Source of the DNA: Breviolum minutum Mf 1.05b.01 | Lineage: Eukaryota > Sar > Dinophyceae > Suessiales > Symbiodiniaceae | Assembly: GCA_000507305.1 (NCBI GenBank) | Contig: DF240494.1 | Location: 53,903-117,902, forward strand | DNA length: 64,000 nucleotides | Reading direction: 5' to 3' | In this document: piece after piece, positions 32,801-41,409 of the stretch | How positions within the stretch are numbered: position 1 is the first letter of the stretch | How the letters are laid out: every line of letters starts with the position of its first letter | Program-made: the position numbers and the translations under genes | Notes under the pieces: model-generated | The model's input: the letters and a program-made list of their open reading frames with translations, nothing else | Told to the model about the DNA's origin: nothing | The model's database searches: none

Positions 32801-34895
32801 ACTTTAAAAGTCGCTCTCAAGAAGGGGCAAGCAGGACAGGAAAATACTGGAAATCCAGACGGATTTGAAGCATCAAAACAGCACTCCCCTACTCATAGTG
32901 TCGATCTTCTGCTCCTTATTTTCACATATTTTTACCATAAATCATTTAGCTCCCTCTTAACTTGTCTTTTACAGCTTAGCGAGAAAACAACATCGGATTC
33001 ATAGCATTCTTCCAAACTGGAAGTTTACATAGAGATACATAGAGGGCATTCCACCCGATTTCCGTCGCTCCAAAACGCCTGTGAAGTTGTCTCGATGGAT
33101 GGATTGAGCTTCTAAACTGACGCCTATGAGGATGGAATTACTGATCACCATGGTGGCGAAGAGGGCACCGAACCAAGAGGAGTCCACCTCAGAGTAACAA
33201 CAGCATTGCGAAAAAGAAGCACAAGAAGAAACAAAAAAATCTCCCCCTCGAACTAGTCGCTGAAAAAAAAATGCGCGGGGAGGGTTAGAGCCTTAGATTC
33301 CACATGGAAATTGGCATCCCCCAATGCCTCCATGCCTGCGTGCGAGGCACTATTGCCCGAGTTTTTTTGCGGAAGCGTGCGAAATCGGTGCTCGTGACCG
33401 ATTCCTTTGTTGGCAATTGGACGCTTCCAAAACAGCAATCTGACTCAACCTCCCTGGAAGCGTAGCATCACTAGAAAACTGATCATGACTTATATACATC
33501 ATCAACCCACCTGTCTGGATATCATCAAATTGTTGTTAACATTTTCCAAGTCCTACTCCGATCAATGGTCGAGCAGCCTTGGATCCAACATAGCATAGCC
33601 ATGGATCCAACATCGCACCAACAGATGGTCTAAAACCCATTCGTATCCATTTGTTAAAAATCAAACAACACCAAGGTTCCATCATTTCACTGACCGATTG
33701 CATTTGTAGTTGAAAATCCGCTACCACTCGGCTGTGAGCTTGTTGGGCTAGCTGGTATTCGCTGAGCTCCTTTTTCTTGTGGAGGGAAAATGGGAGAGAG
33801 AAATGCCACCTGAAATGCGTATCAAAAAAATCCACAGTAAATATGTAATATAACACCTTGAAAGCTTACTTTGGAGGAAGAAGAAGAAGAAAAAGGGAGA
33901 AAAAGAAGAAGAAGAAGAAGAAGAACAACAACAACAACAACGACGATGTGCTAGGGGCTTCAGCTGGGCTACTTACAATTTCCAAAATGCACTTCGACTC
34001 ATGGTCTTTTCAGGCATGGCTGTTTCAATGTTCATGCAAATCAGAATTATCTTTTTGAATTCAGTGGTTTCATATTAGTTTCCATCTAATTTTGAATCTC
34101 CCTAAGCAGGGTTTTTACCACAAATCACCTTTAAAAAATCTACCAAAAATCTCCCTAGCAGTCCTGTGGCGGCGCTAAGCTGCTCATACGTTGGAGTTCC
34201 GGCACCTCCATAGTCCCAGCTCGTTGCGGTGTGCTGGTGCCCGCTTCCGAATCCACAGGGCCACCGGGTGTGGAGATCAAATGCGACACATCTGGAGACT
34301 CCCAAGTCTCTTTGAAGGAATCCAAGGTACCAGCCTGGTGGCTAGGAAAAGCTCCAAATTTGTTGAATCTTGTTATAAAAAAATGTTGAATATTAGCCAA
34401 AAAAATGGATTCTAATATACTATCTGCCAGAAGGGCCTCTACAAAATGAAGACCCATCTCTTTATAGAATCATGAGGACCCGTTCAAAAGAATTGACATC
34501 AATGAAAAGCATGCAATATAAGATATATAAGAAGGATAGAAGGTCTGTAGCCAGCAGCTACCCCTACACACATCTACTCAGGAATCAGTCCCGAAATTGT
34601 CGAACTTATGAACTTCTTAAGTTGAGTGACTAGAGGGTTGATTTTATCATCTCCCACGCAAACAAGAATATAAAAATCGGTTCGTTTCACATGAAAACCA
34701 ATCCTACAAGGCCCTCCAATCATATTATATAGTTGCTTCCTGTATAGCTTTCCACCTCCTGATACACCTTAGGGCCCTAGGGCATGTACCTACCCACCCC
34801 GGTGCAGAGGCCTTCTGCGGTTGGAGGTATCGGCGTGAAGCTTCAAAGCTGCGGAACCAGGCATCCAAACGATCCAAAAGTTCCTTCCGGTGCTC
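16428..34895 (-). CDS. Voltage-gated cation channel, six TM plus EF-hands, LINE in an intron
   Basis: Exons joined in phase: 34895-34812, 34334-34164, 33775-33695 (cytoplasmic N-terminus), 33187-33079 (S1), 31810-31671 (S2 and start of S3), 31297-31204 (S3), 29576-29495 (S4), 29321-29288 (S4-S5), 19493-19438 (S5), 19269-19186 and from 18697 (pore), 17843-17727, 17582-17429, 17249-17226, 17005-16947 (EF-hands) and 16534-16428 (coiled coil). The exon completing S6 between about 18550 and 17845 was not found, nor was a link from 33695 to S1. The product should be a plasma-membrane Na+/Ca2+-type channel with Ca2+ sensing on the C-terminal tail, like single-domain protist channels (EukCat group, possibly). 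Tetramer assembly is inferred. A possible start exon with ATG at 35233 does not join in phase and is left out. Confidence 0.85.
18560..19269 (-). other. Channel exons: pore loop, selectivity filter, start of S6
   Basis: Exon 19269-19186 (AG before, GC donor after) codes FTDTVLGYLKENPPQ and ends LDLFFGSLM, the turret and start of the pore helix. The exon from 18697 codes TQSVATLFRSISNGMNWGDG and continues into the hydrophobic LSWVLVLYFYIAFC. The filter region reads SNGMNW, with no acidic residue directly before the Trp; Asp follows two residues later. The 3' border near 18560 and the next S6 exon are not resolved. Confidence 0.75.
19438..19493 (-). other. Channel exon: S5 helix
   Basis: 56 nt, AG at 19495-19494 preceded by a pyrimidine-rich tract, GC donor at 19437-19436. 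It codes ALVWSMVLLCMIIYIFAI, a typical S5, and splices in phase to FTDTV at 19269. Confidence 0.8.
19775..19787. repeat. Target-site duplication, 3' side of the LINE
   Basis: The same 13-mer tcaacatttatat, next to the T run that represents the poly(A) tail. The last t could belong to either, so the duplication is 12 or 13 bp. Confidence 0.85.
19832..22168 (-). CDS. LINE C-part: RT thumb, two zinc fingers, C5-methyltransferase-like domain
   Basis: 778 codons from an internal ATG (the natural protein enters from the previous frame). Residues 1-130 are RT thumb-like (MKARLGQAV, SYNIGTWGKL). Residues 230-251 form a C2H2 finger (C230, C233, H246, H251), and 266-289 a second, Cys-rich one. Residues 475-700 show the order of cytosine-C5-methyltransferase motifs: FLHLYSGHRRQGDL (motif I-like), ISVDI (II-like), GVFAGPPCETWS (IV-like, Cys548, codon 20527-20525) and ILEHP (where ENV is usual). 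The acceptance of DNA methyltransferases by dinoflagellate retrotransposons has been reported (de Mendoza and colleagues, 2018); whether this is that family or a more distant relative is not settled. Stop TAA is at 19834-19832. Confidence 0.7.
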   Translation of the reverse strand: MKARLGQAVTTYRKYRKAIFQNRLLDQTKRVFLFRSLVMSVLSYNIGTWGKLLASEISYFRTKLYGMYRGILRCEIPELDLRLWNNDRILARLGLPSVEVLLSSARLRYSTTLYSSAPDAVWHLLAAEGEWLEQLSQDYDWFLFQLAGYGPGPSGNPWSPDIHQWCMENLKSFKPWIGRAVMHDTLQHKKEVDWREWHFNFLDQSIKVGLRMDMPQPAQEDVGGSGFEACLSCRKVFKRKAAWALHAFRCHDRCNKTREVIDGSRCHSCGKEYFTTTRLQRHLHHSEECYRHFVQAGRRRFDVLPGINNTQEQKDRRLQVPVMRSLGPSERQFSERPWPADPEFDFGFFESLMDYYEGEDPQTAVEDLVEGVRQCCMQSVLAYSEIKQTLSYFADLVEDDDLGEQCRMPPIKVSQSARISWRRFAPSWFFAPEELKAEATDDCIRNSAWEHCRTAVQVPGWAQVDYVPRVRCSTLTFLHLYSGHRRQGDLHEALSSLRAPDGYVISIISVDIIYDSRAGDLAREDNQRTWLTYIKSGIIAGVFAGPPCETWSRARLHGGVPGISYGDGGPRVLRDACNPQGLGQMKVRELEQIVVANRLLCFALLVMLEAIAQNLFMILEHPAEPTAEGEQWLASIWKLFATKAFMNNGNIQRILLYQGHYGSKSPKPTCLLACVGPELCAHSILWGCRTQDHLPKQLVMGWDDESREYATASLKSYPPDLCFALSHLAQCWLDRYAHKFVDPVPLPDTFARFTEELNRAFNLLVDRGAGYHRSAAAT
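20486..20538. repeat. GC-rich inverted repeat over the methyltransferase-like motif
   Basis: Left arm cgggaccccccc-gtggagacgtg (20486-20508) and right arm cacgtctc-acaggggggtcccg (about 20517-20538) are nearly perfect reverse complements with an 8-nt loop. The hairpin covers the codons for the PPCETWS motif and the residues after it. Confidence 0.75.
22195..23000 (-). pseudogene. LINE reverse transcriptase core, broken by frameshifts and a stop
   Basis: The RT palm is spread over several frames. GCVSHASHSLRLF and VLYLDIRSAYYRI (first catalytic Asp near 22902) lie in one frame; the part between 22750 and 22540 contains a damaged GTRP motif and an in-frame TGA near 22613; WADDLAIAYR with the catalytic Asp pair near 22482 follows, then YRHLGT, after which one more base shift leads into the next ORF. 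The catalytic residues remain, so the loss of function is recent in appearance. Confidence 0.75.
22925..25500 (-). pseudogene. LINE polyprotein mid-part: RNase H, APE endonuclease, start of RT
   Basis: No start codon: this frame continues the previous one after a one-base shift. It shows the rest of RNase H (SSSETSALTWA with Glu near 25417, FDARVV with Asp near 25342, HVKAHS and NDFADGCAK). An exonuclease-endonuclease-phosphatase domain follows: NVLTLR, VALQETR near 24775, VMGDFNSRLG near 24430, SRLDYILVS near 24235 and RDHEAV near 24145. After an alpha-helical linker the RT begins (KPRKSGGVDDIRSDICRAA, GTLIPMFKGG). The frame is lost near 23010, where the next RT motif continues one base out of phase. 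Confidence 0.8.
25258..27348 (-). CDS. LINE polyprotein N-part: duplicated module, RS-rich linker, RNase H start
   Basis: ATG at 27348. Two related modules, about residues 28-165 and 225-370, end in matching patterns (CIAWINNVVW...LQHGDYLRCAV and CVVMVNNAVWG...FIFGDFVKVEI), so an internal duplication is visible. A linker near residues 400-425 is rich in Arg-Ser pairs. Near residue 586 the frame reads IHIYTDGSSS, the first catalytic Asp motif of RNase H, but the rest of that domain continues in another frame from about 25500. The frame's C-terminal tail after that point is therefore nonsense. The intact element probably had one long ORF here. Confidence 0.7.
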   Translation of the reverse strand: MAFVFPLNGDPTSARLPWDDYWDLHGYVAGICGSSIDNLLAIHGVQHLPEDLEDIEVQAVLPQLAGDARHGDGQVFTLVDVEFHGGAYVNPVITERRSRLIPKQITRQGFLQYINMERRCEESQGRCIAWINNVVWREQDGRIKNLQHGDYLRCAVPPKRQECTSEITEDETVEMDISPDQEQEGISLMQTRADMVSGTPTPSSIPTRSIFVYLLGRDVIDLEVTEITFSDITEALASNWHIERGSVAGLHEVQDPPLTLQTPGNRVFILERLQDTNFRLASSDVLAMVDVVLFQGTGFNRISNRLVTWIRCRQLRLQLLAFLRVDRICDQEGTECVVMVNNAVWGNHDSTMRHFIFGDFVKVEIFVAQGTVEDALTQLRVQETCDRHRRLYTSSPSSEGRGRDMPSRSPSYQGRESRSRSRSRGNGEAPGNAEEATWVLTAPIVDHGSTHSPNWLGAVSVFDRLPPPGNPSNEELSVEPDVDNEHSEWISSANEAGPRNDTAEVFQIDDDGNEVDETSADPSINFQLSMPVDLEAIVALMQPWTNSPLRIDIPASMPLSPISLQFVARCNAGWNSGIGSIHIYTDGSSSKSRDVSGFAVTVFGFSTSGVSDLHSFLDGQVAKILSIVTWPISLGSQIIPLAPLKHLHSLGLTSGCFRVVFSFLLLFTLMPGLSEWELRANGTSTQATQLCVSSEK
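27264..27830 (-). CDS. LINE ORF2: short protein with one membrane helix (188 aa)
   Basis: ATG at 27830 lies inside the ORF1 stop (ATGA). The product begins MSDSSYVKRDRGGG, has a strongly hydrophobic stretch around residues 34-57 (CLVFLVMVVGDFLVFFII then VAMMVYLHV) followed at once by KKKR, and then a basic, Ser/Arg-rich tail. That pattern predicts a single-pass membrane protein with a cytoplasmic basic tail. It overlaps the start of ORF3 by 85 nt in another frame. The family is not recognised. A possible alternative is an ORF3 N-terminal extension split by a frameshift. Confidence 0.55.
   Translation of the reverse strand: MSDSSYVKRDRGGGVFHSLDAFLRALSFVNDRCLVFLVMVVGDFLVFFIIVAMMVYLHVEKKKRSVRIGLHRHFRRDVEKNEGKKIGRPRTATFFIYLALYSHVGVLGRSVEDNDVDFEGEMGSFDGHSLMARTSSSWRPPAVPTLPVGSPRRRTSDDFDRWPSFSLSMEILLQRDCRGTTIGTFMDM
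27827..28864 (-). CDS. LINE ORF1: coiled-coil, charged gag-like protein (345 aa)
   Basis: ATG at 28864 opens MYQWGGKGGKQSWAAW followed by a Lys-rich basic region, then long charged helices (for example WLTSIKEEITAQRKKHMETQ and KMMQQNMERRYNQKLEEEK) with heptad-like spacing, and a basic C-terminus. This fits a LINE ORF1 RNA-binding, self-associating protein; no RRM or CCHC knuckle is visible. An upstream extension to 28933 begins with TTG and is not preferred. The stop TGA at 27829-27827 overlaps the ATG of ORF2 as ATGA. Confidence 0.75.
   Translation of the reverse strand: MYQWGGKGGKQSWAAWSPQMPKGARGKRAGADKEKAKEKDKREAGVAKPYDATSLPSSSQAQQSDNETNLFKDFMEFLKEAKVEIPEKFKKHLPDSTKEDIKLQQKRLNRHRTVVNRIENKKVALEKDKEKWTAWLTSIKEEITAQRKKHMETQQQLEKDIAAEEEQKLRNPEEPQLDDYPMMEEDVDGLVEGLASGEEPKDQETRFVLENADALKMMQQNMERRYNQKLEEEKMRLQQSMEKDLQNYKKMMDVQEILSDTEEAAAGARATMGLGGVCVNPGQNGVPFGAQRVSKLPQVSSPYDKTTKEEERSRREQAKMEKFIESRQQNPEDKHKDQQKPDTGQ
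29146..29158. repeat. Target-site duplication, 5' side of the LINE
   Basis: The 13-mer tcaacatttatat here matches 19775-19787 exactly. The element begins immediately to the left with gggctcgag on the minus strand. Confidence 0.85.
29288..29321 (-). other. Channel microexon (34 nt): S4-S5 linker
   Basis: The exon lies between AG at 29323-29322 and a GC donor at 29287-29286. It codes TLVQSLVGTLK, the usual amphipathic S4-S5 linker, and joins phase 0 to ALVWSM of S5 at 19493. The intron from 29287 to 19494 holds the LINE. Confidence 0.75.
29495..29576 (-). other. Channel exon: S4 voltage sensor with nine basic residues
   Basis: 82 nt from AG at 29578-29577 to a GA donor at 29494-29493. Basic residues fall at every third position through the whole exon (R-x-x-R, eight Arg and one Lys, starting VFRLLRVGRLV and ending KFFRSLR, the last Arg shared with the next exon). 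The regular spacing identifies an S4 helix. Nine charges is more than the four to seven usual for the family. Confidence 0.85.
31204..31297 (-). other. Channel exon: rest of S3 and S3-S4 loop
   Basis: 94 nt from AG at 31299-31298 to a GC donor at 31203-31202. It codes VVISSWMELIVDLL and then a Gly/Thr/Asn-rich loop ending NLRSLS. The last base joins the S4 exon in phase to make Ser. Confidence 0.8.
31671..31810 (-). other. Channel exon: S2 and start of S3
   Basis: 140 nt between AG at 31812-31811 and a GC donor at 31670-31669. The product contains LLLGFNIFYAAVFSIEAGMR (S2 with the conserved Glu and Arg) and WAWNWLDMF, the start of S3 seen in many voltage-gated channels. It ends in phase 0 and joins the exon starting at 31297. 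Confidence 0.85.
32040..32600. repeat. 15-bp period minisatellite, open on both strands
   Basis: Imperfect copies of a unit like ctttctggcatctct/tctgacat run for about 560 bp in the channel intron between S1 and S2. The period is a multiple of three, so several frames on both strands stay open (minus: MSERMPERMSEDVPERL type; plus: SDILSGISSDI type). These frames are not supported as genes. Confidence 0.8.
33079..33187 (-). other. Channel exon: S1 helix
   Basis: The 109-nt exon begins after AG at 33189-33188 and ends before a GC donor at 33078-33077. It codes VDSSWFGALFATMVISNSI and on to a hydrophilic S1-S2 loop ending HRDNFT plus one base. The hydrophobic stretch with one Asn pair fits S1 of voltage-gated channels, and the phase matches the next exon at 31810. 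Confidence 0.8.
33871..33946. repeat. (GAA)n then (CAA)n microsatellite
   Basis: Runs of gaa followed by aac triplets within the channel intron between the exons ending 34164 and starting 33775. Confidence 0.9.
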
Positions 34896-36299
34896 CTTAG
34901 GTTGGAAGTGGCACATGTTGGGAAAGATGGGGTTGATGTACAACCATGAACATGAGATTCGTGACATATTTGAGAATTAACACAAATAGAGTGAGAGTGG
35001 TGAGGTATATTATGTATTTTTATGTACAGTATTTTTTGTGATTTTTGTATGGTAATTTTATACATCCCGTGGATTCAACACCTATCAACAAGTATCAAGA
35101 GGTCAAAATTCTTTGTCCAAAACATCCCAAAACCGAGTTTATGAAATCATATCACCTTGCCTCACCTAGGGCCTTCCAGTTTCAGCACAGCATCTTGTAA
35201 AACCTGTTGCAGCTGCTCCGGCAACTCACTCATGGCGTGGTTAGGATACCCGACCCGGGCACAGTCCTACTACGTTAATACAGTTTTTGTGCGGTCATCT
35301 TTAGCAATGCATCTCTCGCAGGTGAAGACATGTGAAGAATGTTGTTTCCTAGCTGCTACCTCTTCCGAATCTGAGTCTTTACAGGCTTATTCCTTGGCAC
35401 AAATCTTTTCCAGCCAGCACGGCAGCACGGCTAGCACAGTTTTTTGGGGGGGCCCATTGGTCGTGTGGCCAACGCCCAAGCGATCGAATCGATAATATTC
35501 GTTGACATGTCCAAGGTGACTAGGTTCCTCCGCAGTGTTTCCACATTCATATGAACCATTCATATCATTTCAATTCATTTCAGATCCATTCAAGGCAAAC
35601 ATGTTTATGAATCTGGCCCGACCCAACTTTGGAAAGGCTTGATGTGATAGCTGACCTTTTTAGTTCTTCTCCAATGCTGTGTAGAACGAACATCGAATTT
35701 CAGCAGAGACATACTGTGCTAAAGCCTGCACCACCAGCTGCATGCCGGCTTTTGAATATGGAGAATCAAACAAACTGGGGAAGCATGGACAAATATGGAC
35801 AACATGACAACATCTTCCCCCTCTTCATTGCATTGCACACTATCCACTTGGACAACTCCTGGTCAAAGCTTCTTCAACCTTGGCTGTCTTGGCTCTGGTG
35901 GCCGATCCGCCATGATGAGCCACGAGCGGCCCTTGTGACACCCAAGCATTGTGACAGCCCTCATGCGAACAGGCCGGCATTTCAAAACACTACACCCATT
36001 CTCAGAGCAGGTTTTTTTTAATGACCATCACCAGCAAAAACAAAACCTGTAAAATATGTAAAATGCATTATATAAAATGCTGTAGGTGGCCGATTTGGGT
36101 CCTTTGTTTTTCCCTGCCCCAGGGTGAAACTCCACTTTGAGACTTTGAGACTGCCCCAACTCATCATTCTCAAGCTTGCTCCTGTGGGTCTTCCTCCACC
36201 TTGCCTTTGGCATTGGCAGGTACCGTGTGCAGCCCGGCATGTAGGAGAACCTCAGTTTTGAAAACAAACCCCCATCAGCCACATCTCAAAGGTTGCAAC

Positions 36300-37030
36300 C
36301 CTGCCGAGAAACAAAGGACAACGATGCCCCAATGATGGCTGAGATCATGATGCGGTAGAAGACCAGCACCACCAAGGCATTTAGTCCCCCAAGAGCATAA
36401 ATCATATGTCGCTTTGTGATGAGAGCTTGAGACACCTGGATCGTGATGTTCAGCGAAGACTGCGACACTACACCAAGGCTCAGAATCAGAATTTTGAAAT
36501 CATGATTTCAAGAAAAAGTTGGCTTTCAACCTCCAAGGATTCATAGTTCTCAAGGTCTAAGGTTCTTCATTTGTTCTTCTACCATTTTAGATGGTTTATA
36601 CATTTTTTATGTTCAAGAACCTGGACTCAGGTCGGTCAACGGTCAACAAAAATTGGCTCCTGAAGTCTCCAATGGTTTGGCCGAGTGATCAGGCCATACC
36701 ACAAGCCAGAGAAAACGCAAACGAGGACCTCGTGAAAAAAAGGCTGAGGAGGGGAGCCACTGAGGAACGGCAGCCTGGCTTAGCAAGGATACGAATTACC
36801 CCTACAGTACCACTTGGCGAAGAGGGAAGAAATCACAAGATTTCATGAGCTACCAGAATGGCACGAAATTTCAAGAAATGTCCAATGAAGCCAAGCACAA
36901 TCAAGGAACCAAGAGCTGTGGGTGCACCACGATGGCTGTAAGAGCGAAAATGGCAAGGCAGACCTCAGCAATGCAAACGCGGCACGTATTGCCATCTCTG
37001 ATCCGAGAATTAATACATAGAATATCATAG
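36300..37030 (-). other. Possible membrane-protein exons, unassigned
   Basis: Two minus-strand stretches read as hydrophobic helices: ALGSLIVLGFIGHFLKF near 36950-36860 after a cag acceptor, and YALGGLNALVVLVFYRIMIS near 36410-36330. They could be exons of a gene that ends before the channel, or upstream exons of the channel itself. No join was proven. Confidence 0.3.
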
Positions 37031-37138
37031 AAGACTAATACAAGACATGCAAACCAAAGCTTACACAAGAATTGATTGGCTCGACAGGCTCGACATGCAT
37101 TTTTTATCCTTCATATGTGTGCACGACACCTAGGCCAG

Positions 37139-37297
37139 TCAAGGTACGGCATAGTTCACGCAGAAGTAGTCCAAGTTCGCTGTGATGCGTGGGAGCACTT
37201 CTTCTGGCTTGGGAACATTGAAGACCTCACTGGCAGTCTTCCCCACGCACAAGAACTCCGTGTCCCACTTCCGGATGCGTTTCAGGAAGGATTCCAC
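37139..37297 (-). CDS. Last exon of an unidentified gene
   Basis: An AG|G acceptor at 37299-37298 opens a 53-codon segment, VESFLKRIRKWDTEFLCVG then SEVFNVPKPEEVLPRI and a C-terminus FCVNYAVP, closed by TGA at 37141-37139. The amino-acid use is clearly protein-like. Candidate upstream exons on the same strand lie at about 37690-37580 (Arg/Lys-rich), 38640-38500 (charged helix) and 38920-38820, each after a cag or aag acceptor, but phases were not proven. Family not recognised. Confidence 0.5.
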   Translation of the reverse strand: MESFLKRIRKWDTEFLCVGKTASEVFNVPKPEEVLPRITANLDYFCVNYAVP

Positions 37298-39372
37298 CTC
37301 ACAGTGCAGGTGTCAGGTCATAAGAAATGGAAATACTGCAAGATACAAGAATCTGCGAGACTAATTGACACATTCTGCATTTCCAGGAACATCAGAACAT
37401 CATCACTCATCACGCCCGGTCCAGAGCATGTGTCGTTTGAACCCTGTTGCTGTTGCCTTCTTAAGAAAGGCTGCTGACGACATCCAGCTACCAGTAACAC
37501 CGTTTGGGCCTATCTGTGATATTCTTTGGGCCACACTGCGGATCTGAAAGCTATGAAAGCTATGCAGCTATGATTCTCCTGTTGACCTTCTGTTGACCAT
37601 GGCCCACCGGGCCCCAACCCACCGAGCTTCCCTGGCTGCGTCGCTGCCTCAACCTTTGGAGCTTTACCTTGACGTTTCGGAACTCGTTGCTTGCCTTCCG
37701 GGAAAAAAAACATCATTCCTTTGGAAGGTCGTTTTGCTTATCAAGTTGCTATGTCTGGTCTTTGTAGTCTTTACAATGTCTTATATATATATATATATGT
37801 ACAGTATGTTTTATATGGATTTTTATGTAGGAACTCATCGTGTATAGTTTACAAACACCTGTGTCCTTGTTCTTGTCATGTAGCATTTGAGCTGCTTGGT
37901 CCAGTTGTGAGTTGTGTTGTCACCTTGCTGAAGTCGGTTGCGTGCCCGCCCTGCCATCACCACCAGCGGCACACATACATCCTTCCAACCTGGGAGGGCA
38001 ACGAAGGCAACCAGCCATTGAAGAGATGCACATTCTGCAAGCCTATGGCTAAACATAGCCATTGGGCCATACGCATAGATACCATTGCCTCAAGTTGTAT
38101 GTTCCTGTGGATCCAACGCCAACTTCTTCGAGGTTCAGCTATAGCCTCCATGGAAAATGAAAAAGCACACACAACCCCCCCCCCCTGAAAATTGAAAACC
38201 AACGGCTGGAAGCATGAAAATGAGAGGATAAAATGTGAAAATGAGTGTCCTTTTTCATTTGGAGGTGAATTTCAGATTCCAGCCGTTACTGTGGTACGAG
38301 TAGTTTTGGGGGAGATTGATCTGAATGCCATGCCGCCTGCCATGAGCTACCGAAAACAGCTGACCTCGCTGATCGAACCTCAGAAGGCTTTTCAACAAAT
38401 TTCAGTGAACCTGATGTTGCCAATTAATATGCATCTTATTTCTGAATAGGAAAGGGTGCAAAGCACTGCACCTCCTGCACCTCTCTATCTCACTCTTGGC
38501 GATTTCAGCTGCTTTTTCATGTTCATGTTCATCATCCCTAGCCAAAGCGCCGCTCCTTTGAGCGTCAAAGAAAGGATGCATGGAAATTTCAACACGCCCC
38601 GAGGCTTGTGCATCGTTGGCGGTCTTGGCATGCTCCCATGGCTGGAAAAAAGCAGTTCAGGATGGCGGTGCTTCCATCATGTAGTGAAAAAAAATGGGGT
38701 TTTGCTCCCTTCAAAGATCTCCAAAATCTTGCCTAGAGGTTGGTGAATGAATTTATTGCCTGAACCAAAAAAAACAGCAACACCACCCTGGACTTTGGAT
38801 TTTGACACTCAGCTTCACCGAAGTGCCGTATTTGGGATGTCGGACGCCGCTCGTCGGACTGCTCGTCCGTTCTGCCCCACGGGTTTCGTGGTGGCGGGAT
38901 CTATACCAGAGCGGCTCTGGCAACAAACATCTGAAAGGCTGAAAGTATTGTACATGGTGCTTTTTTTCATCATATGTCATTAAATTATATCAGAAATGAA
39001 TCTTTGGCAATCAAAAAAAATGTTTCAAGTTTGAGACAGTGAAATTGGGGATGTTGCCACAGCTGTGAGGTTCATTTTTGGTGTGGATTTTCTGCCTCGA
39101 GACCTCATGCGTTTGCATGGAAAGGGGGCCTGCAGATCTGTCCAGAAATCAAAATTGCAATAGGATTTGGTTGCCAATTTCAATCTATCTCAGAATCCGT
39201 AATGATACTTTTGCAATGATGCTATTAACTATACATATACTATAGACTAAGCGCATTTTCGGGCATGCATCTGCATTGGGCCTTCCACACCTATGTCAAA
39301 CATCTTCCGAGCAAAACGGTGGCGCGACATCATGTCTCAGCGTTGTGCTGGCCAATTGGGTGCTCTAGGTGC

Positions 39373-41328
39373 TCAGACCTTAAAATCTTTGTCCAGGAAC
39401 GCTGCCAATTGGTTACATGCTTCCATTTGTGCTGCCTGATGCGTTGCCGCCCATCCACCTGTGAACGATCGATCGAGAAGAGAAATGTGAACAGAAGCCT
39501 GGAATGTGTGGTCAACCTCATTCTTCTCATAGCGCCAGCACCATACACTCTTGCCCGGGGTCAGCTGTTTGGCAAAAATCTTCTGGAGCCTGTTCTGCAA
39601 GCGCATCACTGTGGTCTTTCGCTCCAGTAACTCAGCTTCAGCTTGAGATTTATGTCCTGGACTTGTAGGGCTGCAGGGGCTCATGTCCAGCTCCTGCACG
39701 ACAAGGACAAAAAAGTCAGGGCTTCGACAACTCAACCACTTGCAGCATCTTGATCATCTTGTGAAAAACGTCTGATGCTCAAAACCCCTATAAAATATAT
39801 AAAAACCATGACTGCACAATCCCTGTTCCCAACATTTCTGGGCCCACTGGGCCCACTCCCCCTGCCCACCTGTTCACATGTTGAAGCAACTGTGCTAGGG
39901 CTTCCCAAAGCTTCCCCACTTGGGGGCCAAGTGCCCGGCACGGGCTCTGGAATGGACTGTGCCAAGGCCTTCGGCAGTCTGCATCATGATATAAAGAAGC
40001 AGCGTAACTTATCTTGCAACCCATCAACCATCATAAAACTTTACAAAAATGTTCAAAATTGACTCTAAAAAGCATGCCACATCTACACAAACAATATTCA
40101 ATACTGACAGCAACAAGGGATGATCTGATCAGCCATGGCTTGATGACCTGCTACTACCATGCCTATCCCAAAATGGGCCGCTCGGAGAGAAAAGCTTTCC
40201 TGGCTTACCTTCGAGAAACTGAGTACGGCAGTATTTCCTACAGTAGCTATTTCCAAATATTTCTATTTCATGTGCTACTTCTGATTTCTACCATACCGTG
40301 CTTTTCCTGGCCTTCACTTGCTCCTGTTCAACTTCAAAGACGTTCTCGTAGCCTGGGGCGTGCAAATACCACAGGACACGTTTTGCCGTGTCGGCTCTGG
40401 CTGCAGCTTTACTGGTGCAAGCCTTGCCAGCAAAGACGTGTGGAATGCCTAGGTACGTGAAGTCAACTGTGGCCTTACACAATGCTCCATCATATCCTTG
40501 CTCTGCTTGAGCCTCCCAACGGCAGCTCCACTGAAGTTGCTGCCCCACAAAGGCTTCCAAATCTGCTTCTTCTGGACAATCTTCATGCTTGGTGATGTTC
40601 TGACCACGGAATTTGTATCCATTTCCATCCTTACCCTTGGCAAGTTCTTGCCCACACATACCAATGAAGAATGCCAAAGCTCTTTCAGCCGCATCACGCT
40701 GCGATTGCTTCTTCGATGGCCACCATCCACCCAGAACATGATGAGGTACACCATCAAGCAAGAAAGATGTTGTAGCCCGAAACTGGAGGCTTGACCCAGC
40801 CATCCGATTTTCGTGGCTCCACTGCAACACGGCACAACTGCTGGGAAGTGGATGTGCCTTGCTGCTTTGGACAAACTCCTGGAGTTTTGAGATTGGCCCC
40901 TTGGAGCTACGGCTGTTCATCACCGGACTTGTCACATCTCCTGCTTCAGAAGCGTCGGCACCACTGTTGCTCCTCATGTAGTTGCGTGCCGGACTGCCAG
41001 GGAAGTAGTCTCCTGACACCGGAGAGAGTGGTGATGGCGAGAAGTGCGATGGAGAAAATGGCGTTGGTGACAAAGGCGATGGTGACATTGGTGAGCAGGG
41101 GGATGGTGAGCATGGAGACATCTGCCCGAGTGATGGCACTGGAAGTGGTGGCATCAGCAGCAGCATAGGTCCATTGTTGCCCTGATGAGCCTGATGAGTC
41201 TGGGAATGATCGTTGGAAGCTGGGGACCACATTGGGCTGGACATCTGCGGCTCTTGATAGATCTGCGAATGCATCATGGATGGATCGACATTCACCGAAT
41301 ACTGCATCTGCGGCACACAGTATGCCAT
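39373..41328 (-). CDS. Three-dsRBD protein, copy A (478 aa)
   Basis: Exons 41328-40312, 39968-39870 and 39693-39373 join in phase 0. ATG at 41328 (MAYCVPQ). Residues 60-115 are a Ser-Pro-rich stretch with SPSP/FSPS steps. dsRBD1 is about 145-223 (ATTSFLLDGVPHHVLGGWW, KKQSQRDAAERAL), dsRBD2 about 256-323 (ATVDFTYLGIPHVFAGKA, SKAAARADTAKR), dsRBD3 about 403-474 (FQASVHISLLDRSFTGGWA, AAQMEACNQLAAFL). The A-rich helix 2 of each domain supports the call. It should bind double-stranded or structured RNA; no catalytic domain is visible. Donors are GC (40311-40310) and GT (39869-39868); acceptors AG|G. A nearly identical copy lies 6.5-7.4 kb to the right. Possible upstream exons were not found. Confidence 0.8.
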
Positions 41329-41409
41329 GTTCGCGAGGCAGATCGAGCAAAGGCAAGCTAGCGTTGAGGATCTTCGAAAGCACTGGAGAGCCACAGCAGT
41401 CACAAGTCA

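Noticed and set aside
35163-35233. First exon of the channel starting MSELPEQLQQVLQDAV
   Set aside because: It has an ATG and a GT donor, but its phase does not fit the next exon at 34895; kept only as a possibility.
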